Source: Selenomonas ruminantium subsp. lactilytica TAM6421
Lineage (GTDB): Bacteria > Bacillota > Negativicutes > Selenomonadales > Selenomonadaceae
DNA: 64,000 bases
Reading direction: 5' to 3'
Assembly (NCBI RefSeq): GCF_000284095.1
Contig: NC_017068.1
Location: forward strand, 2,480,001-2,544,000
The translations under genes and the position numbers were made by a program. Positions within the stretch are counted from its first letter, which is position 1. Each line of letters opens with the position of its first letter. The notes beneath the pieces are model-generated. The model saw only the letters and a list, made by a program, of their open reading frames with translations. It ran no database searches and was not told the origin of the DNA. Of this stretch, positions 29,635-38,240 are shown piece by piece.

Positions 29635-30525
29635 CTATCTTTTGCCAGTCCCTAAAAACATTTCCCGGAAGAGCTCGATCAGATGCTCCGCCGAGGAAGA
29701 TAACGTGCGATTCTTGAGCCAGGCAATCACGGTATGGGTGCTCATCTCCGGCTCCACCAGCTTCTTGTAGATCAGATTGCCATCGGTCAGCAGGGTTTTG
29801 GAAGACACCGGCAACAGGGCCATGCCCATGCCCATCTTGGCCAGCAGCAGATCCTGCACGATACTGTCGCTGACACAGACGATCTTCGGCTCAAAGCCCA
29901 GCTTGCGGCAGTTGGCGATAAACACCGACTGCCAGCGCAGCGGCACGATGATGGGCTGGTCCCTAAGTTCTGATAGTTCCACCTTCGTGCTGTCAGCCCC
30001 GATTTCCTGCTCTTTGTTCATGATAAGCACCAACGGTTCATTGGGCAGCACGATGGACTCATAGACCTTGGAATCCACCTGCGTGCGGGTGATGCCGATC
30101 TCAATCACCCTGTTGTCGAGCAGTTCCAGGATACGGGCGCCCTCCGCTTCCCAGATCTGATAGGTCACATTGGGGTAGCGGGAATGGAACTCCGAGATCA
30201 GCTCCGGCAGCAAAAGTGCTCCGGAGGTCGTGATCGTGCCCAGCCGGACGGAACCGGCAATACCGGAGCCAATCTCCGTGATTTCCCGCACCGTGCCATC
30301 CACCATGCCCAGGATATGCTCGACGCGGGTGTACATCACCCGGCCGGCATCCGTAAGCCGGATACGGCGGCTGCCACGCTCGAAGAGCTGCACACCCAGA
30401 GAGCTTTCGAGCCGCTTCATCTGCCGCGATAAGGCAGGCTGGGCAATATCCAGCCTCTGCGCCGCATGACTGATATTTCCTTCCTCAACAATGGCGTAAA
30501 ACGCCCGCATATCCTTGATATCCAT
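29635..30525 (-). CDS. LysR-family transcription regulator
   Basis: About 296 residues. An N-terminal winged helix-turn-helix (MRAFYAIVEEGNISHAAQRLDIAQPALSRQ pattern, residues 6-35) is followed by the effector-binding domain (GSVRLGTITTSGALLLPELI, then IIVPLRWQSVF and LLAKMGMGMALLP). ATG 30525 follows AAGAGG by six bases. Its short gap to the thioesterase gene suggests joint transcription, unusual for a LysR gene, whose target is more often divergent. The divergently read neighbour is the diguanylate cyclase at 30.75 kb. Confidence 0.92.
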   Translation of the reverse strand: MDIKDMRAFYAIVEEGNISHAAQRLDIAQPALSRQMKRLESSLGVQLFERGSRRIRLTDAGRVMYTRVEHILGMVDGTVREITEIGSGIAGSVRLGTITTSGALLLPELISEFHSRYPNVTYQIWEAEGARILELLDNRVIEIGITRTQVDSKVYESIVLPNEPLVLIMNKEQEIGADSTKVELSELRDQPIIVPLRWQSVFIANCRKLGFEPKIVCVSDSIVQDLLLAKMGMGMALLPVSSKTLLTDGNLIYKKLVEPEMSTHTVIAWLKNRTLSSSAEHLIELFREMFLGTGKR

Positions 30526-30670
30526 TTCCTGCCTCTTTCTCAATCTATATCCCAAACTTCATAGTTAGTATAACCATTTAGATTCATTATACTTTTTTTG
30601 ACAATATAGAGCAATGTTTTTTAAAAAAAGTTATAAAACCCCTAACAGTGGCAGCTGGCAGCAGAGATAA

Positions 30671-30694
30671 AAATCTGCCTTTGGCAGGTTTTTT
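30671..30694 (+). terminator. Leader hairpin with T-run before the diguanylate cyclase gene
   Basis: AATCTGCC, TTT, GGCAGGTT followed by TTTT on the plus strand, 58 bases before the start codon. As nothing is encoded upstream on this strand, it may act as an attenuator of the downstream gene. A TTGACA at 30598 lies upstream, without a clear -10 box. Confidence 0.5.
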
Positions 30695-30751
30695 GCTGTT
30701 TGCATGGAATATACACATAGAAGAAATGCCGCTATAAGAGGAGGCTTTCCT

Positions 30752-32410
30752 ATGCATTCCATTCGTACCAGATTCACCCTGCTGACGGTACTATCCATCA
30801 TCATTGCCCTGAGCATTGCAACGCTGATTGGCGTTTTCTCCATTCGGGAGCTGGGCAAGAGCGATACCGATCAGATGCTGCATCTGAAATGCACCACGGG
30901 GGCCATGCATCTGGAATCCTATTTTGACAGCGTGGAACATTCCACGGACACAGTTGCTACGCTTGTACAGGACAGCTTTGATGACATGCCTTACGACCAA
31001 TTGGAAAATCAGGTCGAACATACCCGTCAGCTGTTCAATAAAGTTGCGGCCAACACCCATGGTGTGCTGACCTACTATTTCCGGATTGATCCGGAATTCT
31101 CACCGACGGTAAAAGGCTTTTGGTATGTAAAAACAGACGAAGACAACTTTCGCGAACATCTCGTAACCGACCTGACCCAATACAATACCAATATCCCTGC
31201 CGCCCCCAAATGGTTCACCATCCCCAAGATGCTCGGCAAGAGCATCTGGCTGCCTCCCTATGATACCGAAAATCTGGGCACCCGGGTGATTTCCTACAAC
31301 GTGCCGATTTACTGGCAGAAGCAATTCGTGGGAGTAATCGGCATGGAAATCGACTATGAGACACTGGCTCAGGAGGCAGGCAAGATCAGACTCTTTGAGC
31401 ATGGCTATGCCTTCATCCTCGATGCGGATTCCAATATCGTCTATCATCCGCAGATGGATTCCGTCCTGCAATACGGCGAGAAAGTAGCCATGGGGGCCCC
31501 AGACCAGGTTATCGGCGACCAGCATATCCACTATCATTTCAACGGTATCAACAAGGAAGCCGTCTGGCTCCCCCTGAGCAATGGCATGCAGCTTTACGTA
31601 ACCGTTCCATTAGCGGAAATCAACAGCGGCTGGCAAACCCTGATCCGGCGCATCCTCTTCGCTGCGCTGATCATCCTGCTGCTTGTCAGCTTCATCATGC
31701 TGCGCTTTGCCGAGCGCATCACCAAACCGCTCCGCGACCTCACGGAATCGGCCAGGCAGGTTGCCGCCGGCAATTATGAGATTGCACTGGATTATAACGA
31801 AAACGATGAGGTTGGACTACTAACCCAGACCTTCAAACAGCTCATCAAGCAAACACAGGAACATATCAACCACCTCAACCGGCAGGTTTATATCGATGCG
31901 ATGACCTCCGTCCATAACAAAGCCAGCTATGAGTCCTATATACAAAAATTACAGGAACAACTGGAAAATCCCGAAAATACATTAGAATTTGCCGTGGGCG
32001 TTTTTGATTGCGACAATCTCAAATACATCAACGATGTATTTGGCCATGACAAAGGCGATGTGTATATCAAGACTGCCAGCCAGTTGATCTGCCGCACATT
32101 CAAGCACAGTCCCGTGTTCCGCATCGGCGGAGATGAATTTGCCGTCCTCCTGCGGGGGGAAGATTTCCAGAACAGGGATGAGCTGTTCCGCCTCTTCCGG
32201 CAAAAGCGGGAGGAGCTCTGTGCTGCAGCCGTTTCCGACTGGGAACAGGCACATGTGACCATGGGGCTGGCCGTATACGATGCGCAGCTTGACTCCCATG
32301 TAATTGACGTTGCCCGCCGGGCAGACCAATGCATGTATGAAAACAAGCGCCTGCGCAAGGAAAAACAACGTCGAATGAAAGAGTCTACGAAAACAAAAGC
32401 AGACGGCTGA
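30752..32410 (+). CDS. Cache-HAMP-GGDEF diguanylate cyclase
   Basis: A 552-residue membrane protein and the only plus-strand protein gene. Layout: a membrane helix (about 8-30), a large extracytoplasmic Cache-type sensor (about 35-290, with YFRIDPEFSPTVKGFWYVK and VIGMEIDYETLAQEAGK), a second helix (about 300-320), HAMP (about 322-375) and GGDEF (about 395-545). The active-site motif is RIGGDEF, so it should make cyclic di-GMP; no EAL domain follows. AGGAGG lies seven bases before ATG 30752. Its stop codon lies inside a terminator stem shared with the convergent rng gene. The sensor ligand is unknown. Confidence 0.92.
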   Translation: MHSIRTRFTLLTVLSIIIALSIATLIGVFSIRELGKSDTDQMLHLKCTTGAMHLESYFDSVEHSTDTVATLVQDSFDDMPYDQLENQVEHTRQLFNKVAANTHGVLTYYFRIDPEFSPTVKGFWYVKTDEDNFREHLVTDLTQYNTNIPAAPKWFTIPKMLGKSIWLPPYDTENLGTRVISYNVPIYWQKQFVGVIGMEIDYETLAQEAGKIRLFEHGYAFILDADSNIVYHPQMDSVLQYGEKVAMGAPDQVIGDQHIHYHFNGINKEAVWLPLSNGMQLYVTVPLAEINSGWQTLIRRILFAALIILLLVSFIMLRFAERITKPLRDLTESARQVAAGNYEIALDYNENDEVGLLTQTFKQLIKQTQEHINHLNRQVYIDAMTSVHNKASYESYIQKLQEQLENPENTLEFAVGVFDCDNLKYINDVFGHDKGDVYIKTASQLICRTFKHSPVFRIGGDEFAVLLRGEDFQNRDELFRLFRQKREELCAAAVSDWEQAHVTMGLAVYDAQLDSHVIDVARRADQCMYENKRLRKEKQRRMKESTKTKADG

Positions 32411-32433
32411 CCAATGTCAGCCGTCTGCTTTTG
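32394..32433. terminator. Bidirectional terminator between convergent genes
   Basis: An 18-bp perfect stem (CAAAAGCAGACGGCTGAC with GTCAGCCGTCTGCTTTTG) around CAAT. The stop codon of the diguanylate cyclase gene (32408-32410) is inside the left arm, and rng ends nine bases to the right. The A-run and T-run at the two stem ends allow termination in both directions. Confidence 0.9.
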
Positions 32434-32441
32434 CTATTCAT

Positions 32442-33884
32442 TCAGTTTTGCTGCAGGATGGAATAATTCTCAGGATGCATGCCCGGTGCCGCTGTGACCT
32501 TGATATCCATGGCAAATTCAGCCGCCAGGTTCATAAGCAGCTGATTGTGCCGCAGTTCTTCGGCCACGGTCTCATGGACTTCAATCTCATAGCCATCTTC
32601 GGCATGGGATTTATGCTCCATGCGGCGGATATCGGCCGCAATGCGGATGCTGACCGTTTCCGGCGATTCCACCCGGCCCCGGCCATGACAGATGGGACAT
32701 TCACTGTAGATGATGCTGTCGAGGTTCTGCCGGGATTTCTTGCGGGTGATTTCCACCAGGCCCAGGCTCGTGATATCCACGATATTGGTTTTGGTCGGAT
32801 CGAGCTTGGCCAGCTCCCGCAGGTGCAAGAGCAAATTCTCCTTCTGCTCCTCTTTTTCCATATCGATGAAATCCACGATGATGATGCCGCCGATATCCCG
32901 CAGGCGCAGCTGCCGCATGATTTCCTCGGCGGCCTCCTGATTGGTGGCATAGACGGTTTCACCTAAGTTCGTGCTGCCCGTGTACTTGCCGGTATTCACA
33001 TCGATTACCGTCAGGGCTTCGGTCTTATCGAGCACGAGAAAGCCTCCGGATGGCAGTTCCACCGTCCGGCTGCCGAGATTCGCCACTTCTTCGTCAAGTC
33101 CATAAGCCTTGAACAGCGGCTCCTTGTCCTCATAGAACTTGATCTTGGGCAAAAGTTCCGGAGACAGCAGCTTCACGAAATCATGCACACGCTGATAGAC
33201 GGCCTGGTCATCAATCAGCATCTCCGCCACCTCAGCGGTCAGATTATCCCGTACGATGCGGATGATCAGATCCGCATCCCGGTAAAGGAGATTGGCTCCC
33301 TTGCTTTTCATCTTGAAACGGGACATAAGCGAATGCCAGAGCTTGGCCAGATATTCTACATCCTCCCGCAGGGCTTCTTCGCTGGCCCCGGCCGCCACAG
33401 TGCGGATGATCAGTCCCATGCCCTCAGGGCAGATGCGCGAAGCGATATCATGCAGCCGGGTGCGCTCCGCCTCCTCTTCGATGCGCCGCGACATCCCAAT
33501 ATAGGCCGCCGTGGGCAAAAGCACCACATGCCGCCCCGGAAGCGTGATATGCGTGGTCGCCCGCGGCCCCTTGGAACCGATCGCGTCCTTCACGATCTGC
33601 ACGGGAATCTGCTGCCCAATATGGATCTTCTGCGGCTTGGAGAGTGCCTGCTTCATATCCGCCGGCATCCCATCGCCGATATACATGAACGCATTCTTCC
33701 CGGTCCCAATATCCACAAACGCTGCCTGCATCCCCGGCAGCACATTCTGCACCTGTCCTTTATAGATATTGCCGACCAGATGACTATGAGTCGCACGCTC
33801 TACTTCGATGGAGGACAGCTTGCCGTCCTCCATCACAGCGACCTTCATCTCCTCAGGTACGACAGTTACAAGTATAGATTTCAT
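32442..33884 (-). CDS. rng: Ribonuclease G/E family endoribonuclease
   Basis: A 480-residue RNase E/G catalytic protein without the long C-terminal scaffold of RNase E. The S1 domain spans about 35-120 (NIYKGQVQNVLPGMQAAFVDIG). The DNase I-like core carries the metal-binding pair DVNTGKY and IIIVDFIDM. The zinc link CPICHGRGRVES near residue 405 marks tetramerisation. It cuts single-stranded RNA, as in 16S rRNA 5' maturation and mRNA turnover. It lies downstream of the radical SAM gene, with a repeat-rich gap between. Confidence 0.94.
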   Translation of the reverse strand: MKSILVTVVPEEMKVAVMEDGKLSSIEVERATHSHLVGNIYKGQVQNVLPGMQAAFVDIGTGKNAFMYIGDGMPADMKQALSKPQKIHIGQQIPVQIVKDAIGSKGPRATTHITLPGRHVVLLPTAAYIGMSRRIEEEAERTRLHDIASRICPEGMGLIIRTVAAGASEEALREDVEYLAKLWHSLMSRFKMKSKGANLLYRDADLIIRIVRDNLTAEVAEMLIDDQAVYQRVHDFVKLLSPELLPKIKFYEDKEPLFKAYGLDEEVANLGSRTVELPSGGFLVLDKTEALTVIDVNTGKYTGSTNLGETVYATNQEAAEEIMRQLRLRDIGGIIIVDFIDMEKEEQKENLLLHLRELAKLDPTKTNIVDITSLGLVEITRKKSRQNLDSIIYSECPICHGRGRVESPETVSIRIAADIRRMEHKSHAEDGYEIEVHETVAEELRHNQLLMNLAAEFAMDIKVTAAPGMHPENYSILQQN

Positions 33885-33914
33885 CCATTCACCTCCCCTA
33901 AGTCAATCATTTTA

Positions 33915-33995
33915 CACCTCATCCACCGCTACGCGGTCCCCTCCCGGGGAGTCCACCGGACTCCCGCGGCTTCGCCGCCCCCTCAAGGGGAAGGC
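33915..33995. repeat. Dispersed palindromic repeat, copy 3 (long form)
   Basis: CACCTCATCCACCGC, TACGCGG, an inserted part with GGGGAGTCC/GGACTCCC and GCGGC/GCCGC hairpins, and CCTCAAGGGGAAGGC at the end. Same outer sequences as copy 1, with an added central palindrome of about 35 bases. Confidence 0.7.
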
Positions 33996-34035
33996 TTATA
34001 CTTCTGAATCGAAGCCCATAAATCTATATCGTTGC

Positions 34036-34135
34036 CCAGCGCTCAAGGATGAGCGCTGGTGGCTTTAAATCCCGTGATGGGATTTTGAGCCACGTTTTCT
34101 TTTGGGTACTTTTCTTTGCGCCAAAGAAAAGTACC
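34036..34135. repeat. Row of three hairpins between rng and the radical SAM gene
   Basis: Three inverted repeats in 100 bases: CCAGCGCTCA/TGAGCGCTGG (34036-34059), GTGGCT/AGCCAC with AAATCCC/GGGATTT inside (34059-34093), and the perfect 14-bp GGTACTTTTCTTTG/CAAAGAAAAGTACC (34105-34135). No T-run follows the last on the minus strand, so it is not a typical terminator. Confidence 0.65.
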
Positions 34136-34144
34136 ACGCACGAA

Positions 34145-36757
34145 TTATACAAGTTCCACAAGCCTTTTACCATTAGAAAGCATCGCTGTGCGAACAATCT
34201 TCGCCTCTGTAGCTTTTACAGGCATCTCAAACTGTTCCACCAAAGCCGCAATAACCTCGCTAGGTTTCACGCTGCCGCTATCCGTAATCGCAATATCAAT
34301 AGCCAAGATCAACTCATTCCCTTCGCAGGAAATCGCTACCGGCTGCTTCATATACTTCTTCAGCTCAATATCGCGTTTCTTCTTCGGCGTAACACGCTGA
34401 TAATTCACTTCACCGGCTTCATTGTACTTCTTCACTGCCGCTTCGGCAAGGGCATAATCCCCATAGAGCGGCATATAAGCTGCATATTTGGCTTCATCAG
34501 CCTGTGCCATCATAGCTTTCTGCTTGGTCTTGACTTCACGAAGCTCCTTGAGCTCCACGCCCGGCGGCAGCTGGGCCTTCAATTTATCGAATACTTCCGG
34601 CTGGCAGACGGGTTTCAGGAGTTCGAACTCCATATACTCGGCGACGCTTGTCACGCCGAGTGACAGGGCCGACGCAAAGGACACCTTCATATGATGGTTG
34701 AAGCCCTCGGAGTAAGCCATCGGCAGACCGGAGCGCTTGAAGGCGCGGATAAAGATATTGGCATAGTCCAGATGGGAAACATAGCGCAGATCTTCGCCTT
34801 TGGTGATTTCGGCCCGGAACTTATACAGAGTGCGGGGACGGCCGGAATCCTTGGGATCGCGATGGACTTTCTTCGGCAGTTCCGGCGACTGATAGCCCCG
34901 CGCGGCCTCTTCCTTGGCATAATCCATCACATGGACGCCCAGATTCGGACAGATACCGCAGGCTGAGCACTTGCCCCGGCGGCAGTCTTCCGTCAAGGCC
35001 TCGTTCATGGCCTTCTGCCATTCCCGCAACAGGAATTCCTTATTCACGCCCGGCGAAGTGATTTCCCAGGGCAGTGCTTCATTGAAGTCACGGGTACGGC
35101 GGCTGTAATAGCTGCCATCAATGCCGCATTTTTCCATGGCTTCCAGCCAGATCTCATGATGATACAGATCCGTCCAGCCATCGAATTTAGCACCATCCTG
35201 CCAAGCCTGATAGAGGACTTTGCTCAGACGACGGTCACCCCGGGCAAATACGCCCTCAATCACAGACAGACGGGCATCGTGGTAATTAAACGTAATGGCC
35301 CGGTCGGTGATATGCTCCTTCAGCAGTTCCTGACGGCGCTGGAATTCCTCGATGGGCAGCTGGCCGAACCACTGGAAGGGCGTATAGGGTTTCGGCACAA
35401 AGCAGGACACGGACACCGTGACCTTGACGCCCCGCTTGCCCTTGATTTCCGTATAGAGATCCACGACTTTTTTCGCCAGCTTGGCAATGCCGATAACGTC
35501 TTCATCGGTTTCCGTGGGCAGACCCATCATGAAGTAGAGCTTGACCTGCTTCCAGCCTTGCTTGAAGGCCGAAGCACAGGCGTTCATAAGGTTTTCCTCG
35601 GTTACGCCCTTGTTGATCACATCCCGCAGGCGCTGGGTGCCGGCTTCCGGCGCAAAGGTCAGACCGGATTTCCGCACCTGCTGCATCTTGTGGGCCAAAT
35701 CGATGGAGAAGGAGTCAATGCGCAGGGAGGGCAGGGAGAAGCTGACCTCTTCGTCCTTGAAATCCATCATCAGGTCGTCAACCAGACGGCCTAAGCAGGA
35801 ATAATCCGCCGAAGACAGGGAAGTCAGGCTCATTTCATTGTAGCCCGTGCTGTCCACGAGCTGACGGGCCATCTGCTTGAGATTTTCCTCGGTGCGTTCC
35901 CGGGCCGGGCGATAGCAGATGCCCGCCTGACAGAAACGGCACCCCCGGGAGCAGCCACGGAAGAGTTCCAGCATGGCGCGGTTATGGACGATATCCATAG
36001 AAGGTACCAATGGATGCTCGACACTTGTGGCCTCGTCCATATTCCTGCAGACACGCTTGAAGATCACAGACTTAGCCTTATCATGCAGCGGTTCCAGCTT
36101 TTCGTAGTGGCCGGCCGCCGTGTATTTCGGCTCATAGAAGGAGGGCACATAGACGCCATCCAGTGTCAGCAGGCGCTCCAGGAAACCACGCCGGCCGCCG
36201 GGACGCCCTGCCTGCTTCCACTGGATAAAGGCATGCGCGACTTCCACAATGACCTCTTCCGCCTCACCGACGATGAAGAAGTCAAAGAAGTCCGCAATGG
36301 GCTCCACGTTGTAGACGCAGGGGCCGCCCCCCACCACGAAGGGCATATCCTCACCGCGCTCTTTGGCCCAGAGGGGAATCCCCGCCAGATCCAGCATATT
36401 GAGCACATTGGAGTAGATCATCTCATACTGCAGGGAGAAACCGAAGAAATCGAACTTTGAAAGTTCCTGCTTCGTTTCCAGGGAGAACAGCGGAATATTG
36501 CGGCTGCGCATCTCCGCTTCCATATCCGTCCAGGGTGCATAGACACGCTCAGCAGCAATCCGCTCTTCCCGATTCAGGATCTCATAGAGAATCGCCAGGC
36601 CTAAGTTGCTCATCCCTACTTCATAGACGTCAGGCAGAGCCAAGGCAAAGGTGCAGTCCACCTTATCCCAATCCTTGACCACTGCATTCCATTCGCCGCC
36701 GGTATAACGGGACGGCTTCAATACCGACTGGAGCACCTCATGATTGAGTTGTACCAT
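34145..36757 (-). CDS. TIGR03960-family radical SAM protein fused to TIGR03936/DUF2344 domain
   Basis: 870 residues. An N-terminal cobalamin-binding-like region (about 20-200, DVYEVGMSNLGLAILYEIL) precedes the radical SAM barrel with cluster motif RGCSRGCRFCQAG (about 268-280). A roughly 230-residue DUF2344 domain ends the protein (KFRAEITKGEDLRYVSHLDYANIF, AYSEGFNHHMKVSFASAL). A cysteine set CRRGKCSACGICPN joins the two halves. The family is conserved next to rng and ribosomal protein genes in Firmicutes; a role in modifying tRNA or rRNA is suspected but unproven. In some genomes the two parts are separate genes. Confidence 0.9.
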   Translation of the reverse strand: MVQLNHEVLQSVLKPSRYTGGEWNAVVKDWDKVDCTFALALPDVYEVGMSNLGLAILYEILNREERIAAERVYAPWTDMEAEMRSRNIPLFSLETKQELSKFDFFGFSLQYEMIYSNVLNMLDLAGIPLWAKERGEDMPFVVGGGPCVYNVEPIADFFDFFIVGEAEEVIVEVAHAFIQWKQAGRPGGRRGFLERLLTLDGVYVPSFYEPKYTAAGHYEKLEPLHDKAKSVIFKRVCRNMDEATSVEHPLVPSMDIVHNRAMLELFRGCSRGCRFCQAGICYRPARERTEENLKQMARQLVDSTGYNEMSLTSLSSADYSCLGRLVDDLMMDFKDEEVSFSLPSLRIDSFSIDLAHKMQQVRKSGLTFAPEAGTQRLRDVINKGVTEENLMNACASAFKQGWKQVKLYFMMGLPTETDEDVIGIAKLAKKVVDLYTEIKGKRGVKVTVSVSCFVPKPYTPFQWFGQLPIEEFQRRQELLKEHITDRAITFNYHDARLSVIEGVFARGDRRLSKVLYQAWQDGAKFDGWTDLYHHEIWLEAMEKCGIDGSYYSRRTRDFNEALPWEITSPGVNKEFLLREWQKAMNEALTEDCRRGKCSACGICPNLGVHVMDYAKEEAARGYQSPELPKKVHRDPKDSGRPRTLYKFRAEITKGEDLRYVSHLDYANIFIRAFKRSGLPMAYSEGFNHHMKVSFASALSLGVTSVAEYMEFELLKPVCQPEVFDKLKAQLPPGVELKELREVKTKQKAMMAQADEAKYAAYMPLYGDYALAEAAVKKYNEAGEVNYQRVTPKKKRDIELKKYMKQPVAISCEGNELILAIDIAITDSGSVKPSEVIAALVEQFEMPVKATEAKIVRTAMLSNGKRLVELV

Positions 36758-36814
36758 TTATTTTCTTCCTCCATACATCTTTCATTCAGCTCATACACAT
36801 ATAAGATTTAAGAG

Positions 36815-36835
36815 AAGGCTCCCGAAAGGAGCCTT
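36815..36835 (-). terminator. Hairpin after rodA
   Basis: Minus strand AAGGCTCC, TTTCG-type loop, GGAGCCTT, followed by CTCTTAAATC. Three bases after the rodA stop. The T-run is weak, so read-through to the radical SAM gene is likely. Confidence 0.6.
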
Positions 36836-36837
36836 CC

Positions 36838-37941
36838 CTAAAATTCCAGTTTCTTTTTTCTAAGTTGGATATTCAGCAATATCGCAATCGCCATGATATT
36901 CGTCGTCAGCGAGCTGACGCCATAACTCATGAGCGGCAAGGGGATACCGGTTACCGGCATGATGCCCAAAGTCATGCCCACATTGACCAGCACATGGAAG
37001 GCCAGCATGGACGTGATGCCCACGGCCAGCAGACGGCCGAAGATATCACTGGCGTCCTTGGCGATCTGCACGCCGCGCCAGAGTACCACGAGATACAGCA
37101 GGAGCAGACACACAACGCCGATAAAGCCCAGTTCCTCACCCACCACGGCAAAGATGAAGTCCGTGTGGTTCTCCGGCAAAAAGTTCAACTGGCTCTGAGT
37201 GCCCTCAAAGAGCCCCTTGCCAAAGAGCATACCGGAGCCAATGGCAATCTTGGACTGGATGATATGATACCCCGATCCTAACGGATCCACATTGGGATCC
37301 ATAAAGACCATGATACGCATCTTCTGATAATCCTTCAGGAAATGCCAGAGTATCGGCATCATGGCAATGCCGGCAGCAAAGAGCCCTCCCAGCAATCGCA
37401 GATTGATACCGCAGACAAAGACCATGCCCAGGAAGATGGCCATGAATACCAGCGATGTGCCCAAATCCGGCTGCTTCAAAACCAGCAGGAAGGGCAGGCC
37501 CACATAAGCCGCTACCGGCAAAAGATCATGCAGCGTATTGAGCTTGCCCACACGGGTCTCCAGCATGGTGGCCAAAGACACGATCATGATGATCTTGGAA
37601 AACTCCGAAGGCTGGATGCTGATGGGCCCGATGGAAATCCAGCGCTGGGCACCCAATGCCGATTGTCCCACCAACATGACGGCTACCAGCATGATCAGGT
37701 TGAAGATATAGAGCTTGTTGCCGTAGCCCTGCAGCACCTTATAATCGAAGTTCATCAAAAAAGCTGCAAAAGCGATATTCACCACCGCAAAGATACCCTG
37801 GCGAGCCACGAACCAATACCGCTCCTCACCGGGAGTATTGACATGGGTAGCACTGCCGATGATCACCAGACTCATGATGATGATGCCGGCGGTTGCCGCC
37901 AGCAGTGTAATGTCTGTACGGCGTAAAATGGATTTAGTCAT
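36838..37941 (-). CDS. rodA: Rod shape-determining peptidoglycan polymerase RodA
   Basis: A 367-residue SEDS-family glycosyltransferase with about ten membrane helices. It polymerises lipid II glycan chains along the side wall with PBP2. QRWISIGPISIQPSEFSKI (about 119-137), KQPDLGTSLVF (about 175, with the catalytic Asp region) and PLMSYGVSSLTTNI near the C-terminus are SEDS hallmarks. Placement downstream of mreBCD-mrdA-minCDE gives one morphology transcription unit. Confidence 0.94.
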   Translation of the reverse strand: MTKSILRRTDITLLAATAGIIIMSLVIIGSATHVNTPGEERYWFVARQGIFAVVNIAFAAFLMNFDYKVLQGYGNKLYIFNLIMLVAVMLVGQSALGAQRWISIGPISIQPSEFSKIIMIVSLATMLETRVGKLNTLHDLLPVAAYVGLPFLLVLKQPDLGTSLVFMAIFLGMVFVCGINLRLLGGLFAAGIAMMPILWHFLKDYQKMRIMVFMDPNVDPLGSGYHIIQSKIAIGSGMLFGKGLFEGTQSQLNFLPENHTDFIFAVVGEELGFIGVVCLLLLYLVVLWRGVQIAKDASDIFGRLLAVGITSMLAFHVLVNVGMTLGIMPVTGIPLPLMSYGVSSLTTNIMAIAILLNIQLRKKKLEF

Positions 37942-37962
37942 TTCTGTTGTTCAACTCTTCCC

Positions 37963-38229
37963 TCAGCCCTTGTCATGCTTCATGCTGCTGACGGGGATAT
38001 TGGCTACAAGAGCCACAGAATCATCATCATTGGCCAGGGAAATTTCCATATCATGCTGGTTGATTTCCATGTAATTGGAAATCACCTTGATGATATCATT
38101 CTTCAGATTATCCATGACTTCAGGGGAAATATTTGCACGATCATGGATAAGCACCACTTTCAGGCGGTCATGGGCGATTTTCCCTGACTGCTCCTTCTTG
38201 CCAAATATTTTCATCAATGCGTCCAACAT
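37963..38229 (-). CDS. minE: Cell division topological specificity factor MinE
   Basis: About 88 residues. The MinD-contact region (about 18-30: AHDRLKVVLIHDR) and the dimerisation domain (ISPEVMDNLKNDIIKVISNYMEIN) are clear. It drives MinD off the membrane and sets MinCD oscillation. ATG 38229 follows AGGAGGGG by seven bases and gives the usual amphipathic start (MLDALMKIFGKK); a longer start to 38274 lacks a ribosome site. MinE is frequent in Negativicutes and absent from B. subtilis. Confidence 0.94.
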   Translation of the reverse strand: MLDALMKIFGKKEQSGKIAHDRLKVVLIHDRANISPEVMDNLKNDIIKVISNYMEINQHDMEISLANDDDSVALVANIPVSSMKHDKG

Positions 38230-38240
38230 ATAACCCCTCC

